Source: Paenibacillus spiritus
Lineage (GTDB): Bacteria; Bacillota; Bacilli; Paenibacillales; Paenibacillaceae
Reading direction: 5' to 3'
DNA: 64,000 bases
Assembly (NCBI RefSeq): GCF_008710135.1
Contig: NZ_VYKK01000001.1
Span: forward strand, 62,001-126,000
Both the position numbers and the translations under genes were made by a program. This document shows, in pieces, positions 8,707 through 16,250 of this stretch. The notes beneath the pieces are model-generated. The model did no database searches and was not told where the DNA came from. It was given only the letters and a program-made list of their open reading frames with translations. Every line of letters starts with the position of its first letter. Position 1 is the stretch's first letter.

Positions 8707-9099
8707 TCAGAGCCAGCGATAAATCTGCCCCTTCTTGATCGGAACTCCGTTCCTGTCCGCCCATCGTTTTAGGCGCTGCATCCCTTCTTCATTCCTTTCG
8801 CAGAACCTGAAGTGCAGCATGAACGGAACCATTCTCCTTCCCCGCAGCCGGATGCCGACGCTCTCTGCCCAATATCCCTGAATCACGATCCGGTCTATCC
8901 GCTGCGCGGGGACTTCTTGACCATGGAAGCAGAGCGAATGTTCCGTCAGCTCCAATCTGTGACTGACCAAACTTCGCCGGAACAGCATGATCGCCTGAAG
9001 GAAACAGCCGGCCTCTAGAACCAATTTTGTCCCTCTGAACCAGGCCGTATGCAGCGGGAGCCTCTCCAACAGAAAGACGATAAGGAGAGAACAGACCAA
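8707..9099 (-). CDS. Small membrane protein with PH-like domain (N-terminus uncertain)
   Basis: 130 residues from a TTG at 9099. A membrane segment (ALVCSLLIVFLLE) and a second hydrophobic stretch (GTKLVLEAGCFLQAIMLF) precede a beta-rich PH-like part (LELTEHSLCFHG, IDRIVIQGYWAESVGIRLRGRR). No ribosome site is visible before TTG 9099. The same frame is open back to a TAA at 9166-9168, and five codons before that TAA's end lies an ATG (9180) that overlaps the GNAT gene's stop in the usual operon manner. The gene may therefore have been MRKR-stop-... with an acquired nonsense codon. Family not named. Confidence 0.5.
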   Translation of the reverse strand: MVCSLLIVFLLERLPLHTAWFRGTKLVLEAGCFLQAIMLFRRSLVSHRLELTEHSLCFHGQEVPAQRIDRIVIQGYWAESVGIRLRGRRMVPFMLHFRFCERNEEGMQRLKRWADRNGVPIKKGQIYRWL

Positions 9100-9176
9100 T
9101 GCGATATAAAATGATCGGGGTACCCCAATCCGACAAGCGTCTCCCTTGGTCGTCGGAGCAGACCGTTACCGCTTCC

Positions 9177-9638
9177 TCATAGGGGCTCCAGCTTATATTC
9201 GAATTCAATCTCATGCTTAATCTCGATCCCGTCCAGACCGATTAGCGGAATGGAGGGCTTCAGCTTGCGGGCTTCGGTAATCGCATGGCGATGAACCGCA
9301 GCCAGATCGAATCCGCGCTTCTGATAATAGCGGATCGCCTTGATATTGTCGTTGGAGGTGATGAGCCATACCCGGAGACAATGCTTTTCCCTCGCCCGGT
9401 CCAGCACTGTGGCGATCAATTCGGCCCCCACGCCCTGTCCTTCCCGCCTGCTCTCCAGCAGCACAATCTCGCATTCCCGGTCTTCGATCCGGTACAGGAT
9501 GAAGCCGGCAGGCTCATCAGGATATATGTATACGAATCCGTCCAAATCACGGAGGGCATGGACTTTTCCCCGGGAGACCAGCGTTTCTCCCCAATCCGAA
9601 AGGGCGTCTATATGCTCTCGGCCAAAAGAAACGATCAT
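9177..9638 (-). CDS. GNAT family N-acetyltransferase
   Basis: 153 residues with the GNAT core: beta4 strand CEIVLLESRREGQGVGAELI, in which RREGQGVG is the acetyl-CoA pyrophosphate loop (R/Q-x-x-G-x-G/A), then the VWLITSNDNIKAIRYYQKRGF segment (motif B, Tyr near the active site). It transfers an acetyl group from acetyl-CoA to an unknown amine substrate in the cytoplasm. ATG 9638 is accepted. The stop overlaps the potential ATG of the next leftward gene, suggesting an operon of the two. Confidence 0.88.
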   Translation of the reverse strand: MIVSFGREHIDALSDWGETLVSRGKVHALRDLDGFVYIYPDEPAGFILYRIEDRECEIVLLESRREGQGVGAELIATVLDRAREKHCLRVWLITSNDNIKAIRYYQKRGFDLAAVHRHAITEARKLKPSIPLIGLDGIEIKHEIEFEYKLEPL

Positions 9639-9809
9639 TCCTTCCTCACCTCTATTCCATTATTCCACATCCGGCTCATCCTTGAAGATCACGACTGCGC
9701 AGAAAGATCAGCATCCTCCCCCGGACGCCCCGGACCGACTGAATCTCCGCCCGGGTGAATATTTCTCTTCTATAATAAGTATTTTATTCGGGTGTGGGTA
9801 TCCATAGCG

Positions 9810-10184
9810 CTAGACCATCAGGCACCATTTGACGCCGAACCGGTCCACGAGCTGAACCAGACAGGAACTGTAAAAGGTCGGTCCTATCGGCGTAACGGTC
9901 TCGCTGCCCGGCTCCAGCACCTGATAGGCCTGCCGCAATTCCGCTTCATCCGCGCAAATTGCTACAATCTCCATCGTGCTCTCCGCAGACGCCCTTCCGG
10001 TTCCTCCGAAGTCGCTGAGCATGATCCGGCTGCCCAGGATATTCATTTCCGCATGAATCACTACGGTGCCGGGCTCCTCCTGCGGGTCGTACATAACGGA
10101 TTCTGTCTTCGCTCCAAAAGCCTGGCGGTACAGCTCCATCGCCTCGGTGCAGGCGCCGTTCAGGTATAACTGGGGAACGAGCAT
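9810..10184 (-). CDS. VOC family protein, PhnB/glyoxalase-like
   Basis: 124 residues with the PhnB-type vicinal-oxygen-chelate fold: PQLYLNGACTEAMELYRQAFGAK at the start, HAEMNILGSRIMLSD in the middle, and DRFGVKWCLMV at the end. These are the three conserved blocks of the DUF1338/3-demethylubiquinone-like subgroup. A small metal-dependent or non-enzymatic binding role is usual; substrate unknown. ATG 10184. It lies downstream of the 53-residue membrane peptide gene on the same strand with only 25 bp between. Confidence 0.85.
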   Translation of the reverse strand: MLVPQLYLNGACTEAMELYRQAFGAKTESVMYDPQEEPGTVVIHAEMNILGSRIMLSDFGGTGRASAESTMEIVAICADEAELRQAYQVLEPGSETVTPIGPTFYSSCLVQLVDRFGVKWCLMV

Positions 10185-10209
10185 GAAATCACTCTCCTAG
10201 ATATTATTC

Positions 10210-10371
10210 TTACTCGCTTCGTAGAACCTTATTTTCTTTCGTGACATCCACTAACCGGTACACGGCCGTTAACAGTTCCCTGTTCATCTTATATAAAATC
10301 ACTGCAATTACTATCGAAGTGATGAAAAGCAGTAAGAGTGTAATTAATATTCCGACATATATACCTTGCAT
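10210..10371 (-). CDS. Small single-pass membrane protein (53 aa)
   Basis: The start ATG 10371 has TTAGGAGG 10 bases upstream. The product is MQGIYVGILI followed by a continuous hydrophobic helix (LITLLLLFITSIVIAVILY, about residues 9-27), then a charged tail (KMNRELLTAVYRLVDVTKENKVLRSE) that could be cytoplasmic. There is no signal peptidase site. No family recognised; such peptides often modulate a membrane partner. Good codon structure, ribosome site and tight spacing to the VOC gene support it. Too short for routine gene callers. Confidence 0.7.
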   Translation of the reverse strand: MQGIYVGILITLLLLFITSIVIAVILYKMNRELLTAVYRLVDVTKENKVLRSE

Positions 10372-10539
10372 AGTATTGAATCCTCCTAACAGGATAGATC
10401 CGGCCCTAAAGCATTCATTTATGGGCGGTCGCCGGGTTAATCTCCGCTATAGCTGCTAGAGCCCTTTTAATAATAAATGCCGTACAGGATACCCGCTATA
10501 ACGTAAAAACCGCAGCGGACAGAATCCATTATAAGGCAC

Positions 10540-10626
10540 AAAAACGACCCCTACTACGCTTAGTCAAAGTGACTATGGCTTAATAGAGGTCATAATCCAC
10601 AACCCTAAAACGGCGTTCAGGGTTGT
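10540..10626 (-). terminator. Tandem hairpins terminating the A-type Fe-S carrier gene
   Basis: Reading leftward, the first hairpin is ACAACCCT/AGGGTTGT (10599-10606 with 10619-10626). A second, longer imperfect hairpin has GACC...GGTC ends (10546-10591) with TAGTCA/TGACTA around AAG at its tip, followed by TTTTT at 10540-10544 on the minus strand. Confidence 0.7.
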
Positions 10627-10696
10627 TAACGTACAGGAGAAGCTACGCTATCGGCTACCGTTCAAATCAACGAAACAAAAAGTGTTGATATAACGC

Positions 10697-11059
10697 TCAA
10701 TCCTCGCACGGCTGCGCCAGCGATTCTTCTTCCTTCCGGGTGCGGAAGCTCTGTCCGCAGCCGCAGGTGGCGATGGCGTTCGGGTTATTGATCGTGAAGC
10801 CTCCGGTCATGCCGGCTGCCTCGTAATCAATCTCGACGCCGTCGAGCATGCGGAGGTCGTCCTTGGCAACGGCTATCTTCATTCCCTGGATCTCCATGAA
10901 TTCGTCTTGGTCGCTTGTATGGTCATCAAAGCCCATGGCATAGGAGAAGCCGCTGCATCCGCCAGCCGATACGCCAAGGCGGAGGAACATGTTCGGCACT
11001 TCCTGGGCCGCGAGCATTTCTTTCAGTTGATCGGCCGCAGCCTCGCTGATGGTAATCAT
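10697..11059 (-). CDS. A-type iron-sulfur carrier/assembly protein (HesB/IscA/ErpA family)
   Basis: 120 residues. The three cluster ligands are at Cys35 (SAGGCSGFSY), Cys99 and Cys101 (ATCGCGQSF). It accepts and hands on [2Fe-2S]/[4Fe-4S] clusters to apo-proteins such as LipA. The ATG at 11059 follows AAGGAGG by 8 bases; an upstream in-frame TTG lies inside that ribosome site region and was rejected. The C-terminus is extended (RTRKEEESLAQPCED). A promoter with a perfect 12-bp inverted repeat lies immediately upstream. Tandem terminator hairpins follow. Confidence 0.92.
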   Translation of the reverse strand: MITISEAAADQLKEMLAAQEVPNMFLRLGVSAGGCSGFSYAMGFDDHTSDQDEFMEIQGMKIAVAKDDLRMLDGVEIDYEAAGMTGGFTINNPNAIATCGCGQSFRTRKEEESLAQPCED

Positions 11060-11071
11060 GGTCTTGCCCTC

Positions 11072-11100
11072 CTTCAATTTAGAACGTCTCTAAATTGAAG
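11072..11100. promoter_or_regulatory. 12-bp perfect inverted repeat over the start region of the Fe-S carrier promoter
   Basis: CTTCAATTTAGA (11072-11083) and TCTAAATTGAAG (11089-11100) flank a 5-base spacer. It touches the -10 element on one side and the GAAGGAGG ribosome site on the other. With transcription starting near 11092 the RNA would lack most of one arm, so a protein operator is more likely than an RNA hairpin. Binding protein unknown. Confidence 0.7.
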
Positions 11101-11127
11101 TATACTCCACTTTCCTTGGCCCCTCAA
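11099..11127 (-). promoter_or_regulatory. Sigma-A promoter of the Fe-S carrier gene
   Basis: On the minus strand TTGAGG (11122-11127) and TATACT (11099-11104) are 17 bases apart. The expected start, near 11092, lies inside the inverted repeat. Confidence 0.6.
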
Positions 11128-11267
11128 GCCTTCCGCCCTGCCGGCCGGTTCAGGTCTTCCCGGGTCAGCGGACTGTCTGGGTCGTCAAACATCGGATAGT
11201 ATTCTCCTAGCCTATCCTCCTAATCTGTTCTTCGCTTCTTACTCCTCCGGCTCCCCGTCTCTCGCGG

Positions 11268-11297
11268 TTGCCCGCTTGACTGGAGGAAGAGTATAAT
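11268..11297 (+). promoter_or_regulatory. Promoter for mqnE
   Basis: TTGCCC and TATAAT with an 18-base spacer, about 60 bases before the mqnE ATG. Confidence 0.5.
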
Positions 11298-11357
11298 AGG
11301 GAGGGCGTCAACATTGTTCGATAATTTGTCACGCACTACCTTCAGGAGGAAGAAGAT

Positions 11358-12464
11358 ATGTCCACACTGATTACACCAAGCACGGATGCCCGCATGGCGG
11401 AGATCATCGAGAAGGTGCACAGCGGCGTCCGGCTCAGTCTGGAGGACGGCGTCTATCTGTATGAGAGCAACGATCTGCTCACGATCGGCCAGCTGGCCAA
11501 TGAAGTGAACCGCCGCAAGAACGGCGACAAGGTGTATTTTATCGAGAATATGAGTCTCTACTTCACCAACGTGTGCGAATCCCGCTGCGCGTTCTGCAAT
11601 TTCCGCAAGGATGAAGGCGAAGAGGGAGCGTATACGCTCTCCGGCGAAGAGATGATCCAGTACGTCGAGCAGCATATTCATCCCGGCGTGCGCGAATTCC
11701 ATATTGTCGGCGGGCATAACCCGCATGTTCCGTTTCAATATTATGTCGATTCGCTGCAGGCGCTGCACGACCGCTTCCCGGATGTGACGCTGAAGGCCTA
11801 CACGGCCGCGGAGATCGACTTTTTCACCCGAATTAGCGGCCTGAGCATCTGCGAAGTGCTGGAGAAGCTCCAGGCGGCGGGACTAAAGTCCCTCACCGGC
11901 GGCGGCGCTGAAATTCTGTCCGATCATTACCGGGAAAAAATGCACGTCGACAAAGCCGGCGTGGCTGAATATCTGGAAGTGCACCGCCAGGCGCACCGGC
12001 TCGGCATGAAGACCCACACTACCATGCTCTACGGGTCGATTGAATCCCGCGAGGACCGGATCAAGCATATGCTGCAGATCCGCGAGCTGCAGGACGAGAC
12101 CGGCGGCTTCATGGTGTTCATTCCGCTGTCCATGCAGCCCAAGAACAAGAACGCAGGCATCATGCGGCGCAACTCCGCCTTCGAGGACCTCAAGACCATT
12201 GCCGTGAGCCGGCTGATGCTCGACAACTTCGACCATATCAAGGCTTACTTCATCAACATCGGTCCGCAGCTTACCCAGGTGGCCCTCAGCTTCGGCGCCT
12301 CTGACGTACACGGCACCATCCTCAAAGAGCGCATCAGCCATTCGGCCGGAGCGCTGACGCCGGAGGGTCTTACCCGCAAGGAACTGATCTGGCTCGTCAA
12401 GGGCGCAGGCAAAATCCCGGTTGAACGGGACACGTTCTATAACGAAATCAAAGTCTATGAGTAA
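11358..12464 (+). CDS. mqnE: Aminofutalosine synthase MqnE (radical SAM)
   Basis: This is the second enzyme of the futalosine route to menaquinone: it couples 3-[(1-carboxyvinyl)oxy]benzoate to SAM to give aminofutalosine. The 368-residue product has the radical-SAM cluster motif CX3CX2C at Cys73, Cys77 and Cys80 (CESRCAFC), followed by NFRKDEG. Other MqnE segments are FHIVGGHNPHVPFQYY, KAYTAAEI, LTGGGAEI and the FIPLSMQPKNKNAG region. An AGGAGG ribosome site precedes ATG 11358. yutJ follows after 49 bp on the same strand and probably shares its transcript. Confidence 0.93.
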   Translation: MSTLITPSTDARMAEIIEKVHSGVRLSLEDGVYLYESNDLLTIGQLANEVNRRKNGDKVYFIENMSLYFTNVCESRCAFCNFRKDEGEEGAYTLSGEEMIQYVEQHIHPGVREFHIVGGHNPHVPFQYYVDSLQALHDRFPDVTLKAYTAAEIDFFTRISGLSICEVLEKLQAAGLKSLTGGGAEILSDHYREKMHVDKAGVAEYLEVHRQAHRLGMKTHTTMLYGSIESREDRIKHMLQIRELQDETGGFMVFIPLSMQPKNKNAGIMRRNSAFEDLKTIAVSRLMLDNFDHIKAYFINIGPQLTQVALSFGASDVHGTILKERISHSAGALTPEGLTRKELIWLVKGAGKIPVERDTFYNEIKVYE

Positions 12465-12513
12465 GCTTGCTTGCGAATCAGAATAATCGATTTCGAAAGG
12501 ATGTTCGGTCAGC

Positions 12514-13575
12514 ATGCGTACACTGCTTGTTCTAGGCGGCGGCTACGGCGGCCTTGCCCTTATCCAGGAACTGCTACAGAGCCATCTTCCGCACGATCTT
12601 CAGATTGTCCTGATTGACCGGATGCCCTATCAGGGCATCAAGACCGAATACTATGCGCTTGCCGCAGGCACCGTGGCCGACCACAGCCTGCGGATCGCAT
12701 TCCCGGAGCATCCGCGGCTCAGCGTCCGCTACGGCGAGGTCGAATCCATCGACCTCGCCGGCAAGCAGGTGCTGCTGGCAGACGGCGAGCAGGTTCCCTA
12801 TGACCAGCTCGCCATTGCCCTCGGCTGCACTGACAACCACCACGGGATACCCGGCGCTCCCGAGCATACGTGCAGCATTCAGAGCATGGCCGGCACGCGC
12901 GAGACCTACCGGCGGCTGAACAACATCAGACCGTACGGAAACGTGAACATAGTCGGCGGGGGATTGAGCGGGGTGGAGATTGCGGCCGAGCTGCGCGAGA
13001 GCCGGCCGGACCTCAACATCACGATTCTGGACCGCGGCGAGCGGGTTCTGTCCGCTTTTCCGGCCAAGCTCTCCCAATATGTCGAGGAATGGTTCAACGA
13101 GCATCAGGTGCAGACCCGGGGACGGATCTCCGTCTCGCATGTGGAGGACGGCGCCGTCTATAACGGGAGCGAAGCCATTCTCGGCGACGTTACGGTATGG
13201 ACGGGCGGCATTCAGCCGGTCAAGCCGGTGCAGATGCTGAATCTGCCCAAGGACCGCGGCGGGCGCATACTGCTGGGCGAGTATTACGAGGTGCCGGATT
13301 ATCCGGAGGTGTACGTCATCGGGGACTGCGCCAGTCTTCCGTTTGCGCCGAGCGCACAGGCGGCGGGCGCGCAGGGCGAGCAGGTTGCGCAGGTGCTGCG
13401 CGCGCTCTGGAAGAACGAGACCCCGCGTCTGGGCAAAATCCGGCTGAAGGGTACGCTCGGCTCCCTCGGCAAGAGCGAAGGCTTCGGCCTGCTCGGTTCC
13501 CGCTCCATGATGGGCCGCGTTCCGCGCATCCTCAAGAGCGGCGTGCTCTGGATGTCGAAGCGGCATTTCGGATAG
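12514..13575 (+). CDS. yutJ: NDH-2-like FAD/NAD(P) oxidoreductase (YutJ family)
   Basis: A 353-residue paralogue of the ndh product at 2301. The FAD fold LLVLGGGYGGLALI, the nucleotide fold VNIVGGGLSGVEIAAEL, the TVWTGGIQP segment and the C-terminal YVIGDCAS FAD contact are all present. It is about 45 residues shorter than NDH-2, lacking part of the C-terminal membrane-attachment segment. It is likely a quinone-reducing NADH dehydrogenase or a related enzyme, and its position after mqnE fits a menaquinone role. AAAGGATG lies upstream of ATG 12514. Confidence 0.88.
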   Translation: MRTLLVLGGGYGGLALIQELLQSHLPHDLQIVLIDRMPYQGIKTEYYALAAGTVADHSLRIAFPEHPRLSVRYGEVESIDLAGKQVLLADGEQVPYDQLAIALGCTDNHHGIPGAPEHTCSIQSMAGTRETYRRLNNIRPYGNVNIVGGGLSGVEIAAELRESRPDLNITILDRGERVLSAFPAKLSQYVEEWFNEHQVQTRGRISVSHVEDGAVYNGSEAILGDVTVWTGGIQPVKPVQMLNLPKDRGGRILLGEYYEVPDYPEVYVIGDCASLPFAPSAQAAGAQGEQVAQVLRALWKNETPRLGKIRLKGTLGSLGKSEGFGLLGSRSMMGRVPRILKSGVLWMSKRHFG

Positions 13576-13608
13576 GCGAAGCCGCCCTTGCCCGTAGCCG
13601 CTCCCGTT

Positions 13609-13863
13609 CTAGTCCAGATCGAGCTCCAGCCAGGCTTCGGCTTCCCGGATCTTATCCTGAATCGCCTGTTCAAGCTCCGGCACGGAGCCGGCGGCGACGA
13701 TCTCGCCGTTCACCATTGCGAAGAAATCGACGCGGCACTGGTCGCAATTGCCGAGGCAGCCGTACTCGACGACGTCGAAATCGGGGTTCTGCTCCAGCTT
13801 GTCCATCAATTCTTCGGTCCCGTGCCCGATATTGTTGACACAAAATTCAATAATCGGTCTCAT
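13609..13863 (-). CDS. yuzB: YuzB family protein (DUF1450)
   Basis: An 84-residue acidic protein with the DUF1450 pattern: IIEFCVNNIGHG at the start and VEYGCLGNCDQCRVDFFAMVNGE in the middle. The cysteine trio CLGNCDQC resembles thioredoxin-like ferredoxin ligands, so metal or cluster binding is possible but not shown. It is convergent with yutJ and divergent from yutI, an arrangement seen for the equivalents in Bacillus. Confidence 0.85.
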   Translation of the reverse strand: MRPIIEFCVNNIGHGTEELMDKLEQNPDFDVVEYGCLGNCDQCRVDFFAMVNGEIVAAGSVPELEQAIQDKIREAEAWLELDLD

Positions 13864-13943
13864 ATTATTCTCCTTGAATGGGTAACCATTTTATTTTTTA
13901 AGCTTTTGTACTATAATAAACGTACGAAAGGAGCGATTGAGAA

Positions 13944-14186
13944 ATGAATGAGAATACAATCTCCAAGTACGATGAAGTGCTGGAAGTTCTGGATAAATTG
14001 CGTCCGTTCCTGCAACGCGACGGCGGCGACGTCGAACTGATCGATGTAGAGGACGGAATTGTGAAGCTGAAGCTGATGGGAGCCTGCGGCAGCTGCCCAA
14101 GTTCCACGATCACGCTGAAGGCCGGTATCGAACGCGCCCTGATGGAAGAAGTCGAGGGTATTGAGGACGTCGTTCAAGTATTCTAA
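13944..14186 (+). CDS. yutI: NifU-like Fe-S scaffold/carrier (YutI/Nfu)
   Basis: An 80-residue stand-alone NifU C-terminal domain. The cluster ligands are Cys48 and Cys51 ([10 protein letters not shown]) after the conserved [22 protein letters not shown]. It binds a [4Fe-4S] cluster between two subunits and delivers it to targets such as aconitase or LipA. AAAGGAG lies 8-9 bases before ATG 13944. A terminator follows. yutI and the A-type carrier at 10697 are the two Fe-S delivery genes of the window. Confidence 0.92.
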   Translation: MNENTISKYDEVLEVLDKLRPFLQRDGGDVELIDVEDGIVKLKLMGACGSCPSSTITLKAGIERALMEEVEGIEDVVQVF

Positions 14187-14203
14187 AGCAAGCCCGGTCC
14201 TCA

Positions 14204-14237
14204 GGCCGGTGTCCCGCACGCGGGATGCCGGCTTTTT
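14204..14237 (+). terminator. Terminator after yutI
   Basis: GCCGG-TG-TCCCGC/GCGGGA-TG-CCGGC stem followed by TTTTTT. Confidence 0.9.
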
Positions 14238-14330
14238 TGCGTTCTCATGCCGGTGTCCGTCCGCTGCAAGGGTCATTATATCATAAAATCATTTCTTCTC
14301 CATGCAGCCCTACGGCGCACAGATAAGTCA

Positions 14331-14373
14331 TTGACAGTGCTAAAATATTCCTGTATCTTGACAATGTCAAGAT
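14331..14373 (+). promoter_or_regulatory. TetR promoter with overlapping palindromic operator
   Basis: Consensus -35 TTGACA (14331-14336), 17 bases, then -10 TATCTT (14354-14359). A perfect palindrome ATCTTGACA-A-TGTCAAGAT (14355-14373) covers the -10 and start site, as expected for autorepression by the TetR protein encoded just downstream. Confidence 0.75.
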
Positions 14374-14388
14374 TGAGGAGGCTTCAGA

Positions 14389-14979
14389 GTGAAGGAAGGA
14401 AGTTATCATCACGGCGATCTGCGCAATACGCTGATCGAGAACGGCATCGAGCTGATCAACGAGCAGGGCATCGGCGGCTTCTCGCTGCGCCGGATCGCGG
14501 CGCGGTGCGGCGTCAGCCATGCCGCTCCTTACAGCCATTTCAAGGATAAGGACGATCTGCTGTCCGCCATGGCAGAGCACGTCACGCAGCAGTTCGCCGA
14601 CAGGCTGCGCAGCGCGGTGGAAGCCGCAGAGGAACCGGACAGCGAGCTGGAACGGGTAGGGACAGCGTATATTGCCTTTTTTGAAGAGCATCCGGCCTAC
14701 TTCCCCTTCTTGTTCTACCATTCCGGCATTGATATTCACGTGAACGGCGAAACGGATGTGCATGCGGCCTATCCGCCGTTCGAGGTGTTCCGGGGTACCG
14801 CACGGAGGGCCTTCCGGAAGACGGGACTTCCCCCGGAGCGCGATGCGAGCATGCTGATGGCCGTCTGGTCATCGGCTCACGGCATCGCTTCGCTGATTAC
14901 CGCGCGCCCTATTCATTACGCCGGCAATTGGCGGGAGATTTGGCAGGTCATATTGCAATCGGGAGGACAGAGCCAATGA
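14389..14979 (+). CDS. TetR/AcrR family regulator with WHG-type ligand domain
   Basis: 196 residues. The N-terminal helix-turn-helix is GIGGFSLRRIAARCGVSHAAPYSHFKDKDDLL (about residues 27-58). The C-terminal half (AYIAFFEEHPAYFPFLFYHSG) fits the WHG ligand-binding domain. It starts with GTG 14389, 7 bases after GAGGAGG. The palindrome over its own -10 suggests autorepression relieved by an unknown ligand, probably acted on by the two flavoproteins that follow in a tightly overlapping operon. Confidence 0.9.
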   Translation: MKEGSYHHGDLRNTLIENGIELINEQGIGGFSLRRIAARCGVSHAAPYSHFKDKDDLLSAMAEHVTQQFADRLRSAVEAAEEPDSELERVGTAYIAFFEEHPAYFPFLFYHSGIDIHVNGETDVHAAYPPFEVFRGTARRAFRKTGLPPERDASMLMAVWSSAHGIASLITARPIHYAGNWREIWQVILQSGGQSQ

Positions 14980-15485
14980 GACTGATCGTACATGATTTGA
15001 CCGCAGCACAGACGGCGGGGTGGCTGGATCAGGAGAATGCCGGGCAGGATTCGGAGATTCTGAACGATGACGGCACCATGCGCCACTGCGTCGGCTGCTT
15101 CGGCTGCTGGGTGCGGACCCCGGGCACTTGTGTACTCAAGGATAACTACCGGCATCTCGGCCGGCGCCTGGCCGACTGCGGCGAGCTGGTGCTGGTCAGC
15201 CGCAATGTCTACGGAAGCTACAGCCCGTTCGTCGCCAACGCGTTGAACCGGACGCTCTCCTATGTGCTTCCTTATTTTGCGGTCCGGAACGGCGAGACGC
15301 ATCATGCGCGCCGCTATGAGACGCGCTTCCGGTTCACGGTTCACTTCTATGCCGAGGACATGACCGCGGACGAGATTGCCGCCGCCCGCGCTCTCGTTCA
15401 GGCCAACGCAGTCAATATGGGCGCAACCGATACATCCATTCTCTTCTATGACCGCATAGAAGACTTACGGGAGGCTTGGGCATGA
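14976..15485 (+). CDS. Flavodoxin-fold/NADPH-dependent FMN reductase-like protein (1)
   Basis: 169 residues from ATG 14976, which overlaps the tetR stop (ATGA) and follows GGGAGG by 9 bases; a longer upstream reading inside tetR was not used. The Cys-rich HCVGCFGCWVRTPGTC segment at about residues 38-53 and DNYRHLGRRLADCGELVLVSRNVYGSYSPFV are typical of iron-sulfur-flavoprotein-like members of the flavodoxin superfamily. It probably works with the next protein in a two-subunit reductase. Substrate unknown. Confidence 0.75.
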   Translation: MRLIVHDLTAAQTAGWLDQENAGQDSEILNDDGTMRHCVGCFGCWVRTPGTCVLKDNYRHLGRRLADCGELVLVSRNVYGSYSPFVANALNRTLSYVLPYFAVRNGETHHARRYETRFRFTVHFYAEDMTADEIAAARALVQANAVNMGATDTSILFYDRIEDLREAWA

Positions 15486-16240
15486 GAATCGCGAGAGTCA
15501 ACGGCAGCCCCAAGGGCGGCAAGAGCAATTCGGGCATTTTGCTGGAGAAGCTGGCCCCTCTTCTGGAAGACGGCGGCTGCGAGCTGCCGCTGTACCGGGT
15601 GGGCCCGAAGCCGTTCGGAGAAGAGCAGTACCGGGAACTGTACACGGCGGATGCGCTTGTGCTGGCGTTCCCGCTGTATTTTGACGGCATCCCTTCCCAC
15701 TTTCTGCGCATGATGGTCGGAATGGAAGCCTGGGTGAAGCGGCAGGGCACACCGCCGGCGGAAGCTCCGGGCTCTCGCCCTCTTCCGGTCTATGTCCTTG
15801 TGAACAACGGCTTCTATGAAGGAGGCCAGTGCCGAACTGCAGTCTCCATTGTGCGCAATTGGTGCGGGCGCTGCGGCTTTCGCTTCGGAATGGCGGTGGG
15901 GTTCGGCGCGGGTGAAATGCTCGGTTCCCTGGAGAAAGTTCCTCTCGGACGCGGCCCGCTGAAGGATCTGGGGCAGGCGCTGGAGGCTCTCGCTTCCGCA
16001 GTCCGGACGGGGGCAGCCGGAGAATCCGTCTACCTCTCTCCGAACTTCCCCCGCGTTGCCTGGCGTCTCGCCGCCACCTACGGCTTCTGGCACCCCCAAG
16101 CGAAGAAGAACGGGCTGAAGGTGAAGGATTTGAAACGGCGGCCAGAACCGCTTCAGGAGGGAGAGTCCTTCTTCCCCAACAGCAAAAATCCCGCCGCTCT
16201 TCAGAGCGGACGGGACGATTCAAGCCGTATGAACGGATGA
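15482..16240 (+). CDS. Flavodoxin-fold/NADPH-dependent FMN reductase-like protein (2)
   Basis: 252 residues from ATG 15482 (ATGA overlap with the previous stop; GGGAGG 6-7 bases upstream). MRIARVNGSPKGGKSNSGILLEKL is the FMN-phosphate loop of the NADPH-dependent FMN reductase family, and LAFPLYFDGIPSHFLRMM is the FMN isoalloxazine contact. The last 25 or so residues are encoded by the convergent metQ terminator hairpin, so the true functional C-terminus may be shorter. It shares the TetR promoter. Confidence 0.8.
   Translation: MRIARVNGSPKGGKSNSGILLEKLAPLLEDGGCELPLYRVGPKPFGEEQYRELYTADALVLAFPLYFDGIPSHFLRMMVGMEAWVKRQGTPPAEAPGSRPLPVYVLVNNGFYEGGQCRTAVSIVRNWCGRCGFRFGMAVGFGAGEMLGSLEKVPLGRGPLKDLGQALEALASAVRTGAAGESVYLSPNFPRVAWRLAATYGFWHPQAKKNGLKVKDLKRRPEPLQEGESFFPNSKNPAALQSGRDDSSRMNG
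16184..16216 (-). terminator. metNIQ terminator inside the 3' end of the convergent gene
   Basis: Reading leftward TCCCGTCCGCTC-TGA-AGAGCGGCGGGA is followed by TTTTT (16184-16188 as AAAAA on plus). It lies within the coding sequence of the preceding plus-strand gene. Confidence 0.8.
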
Positions 16241-16250
16241 TAGACCTGGA

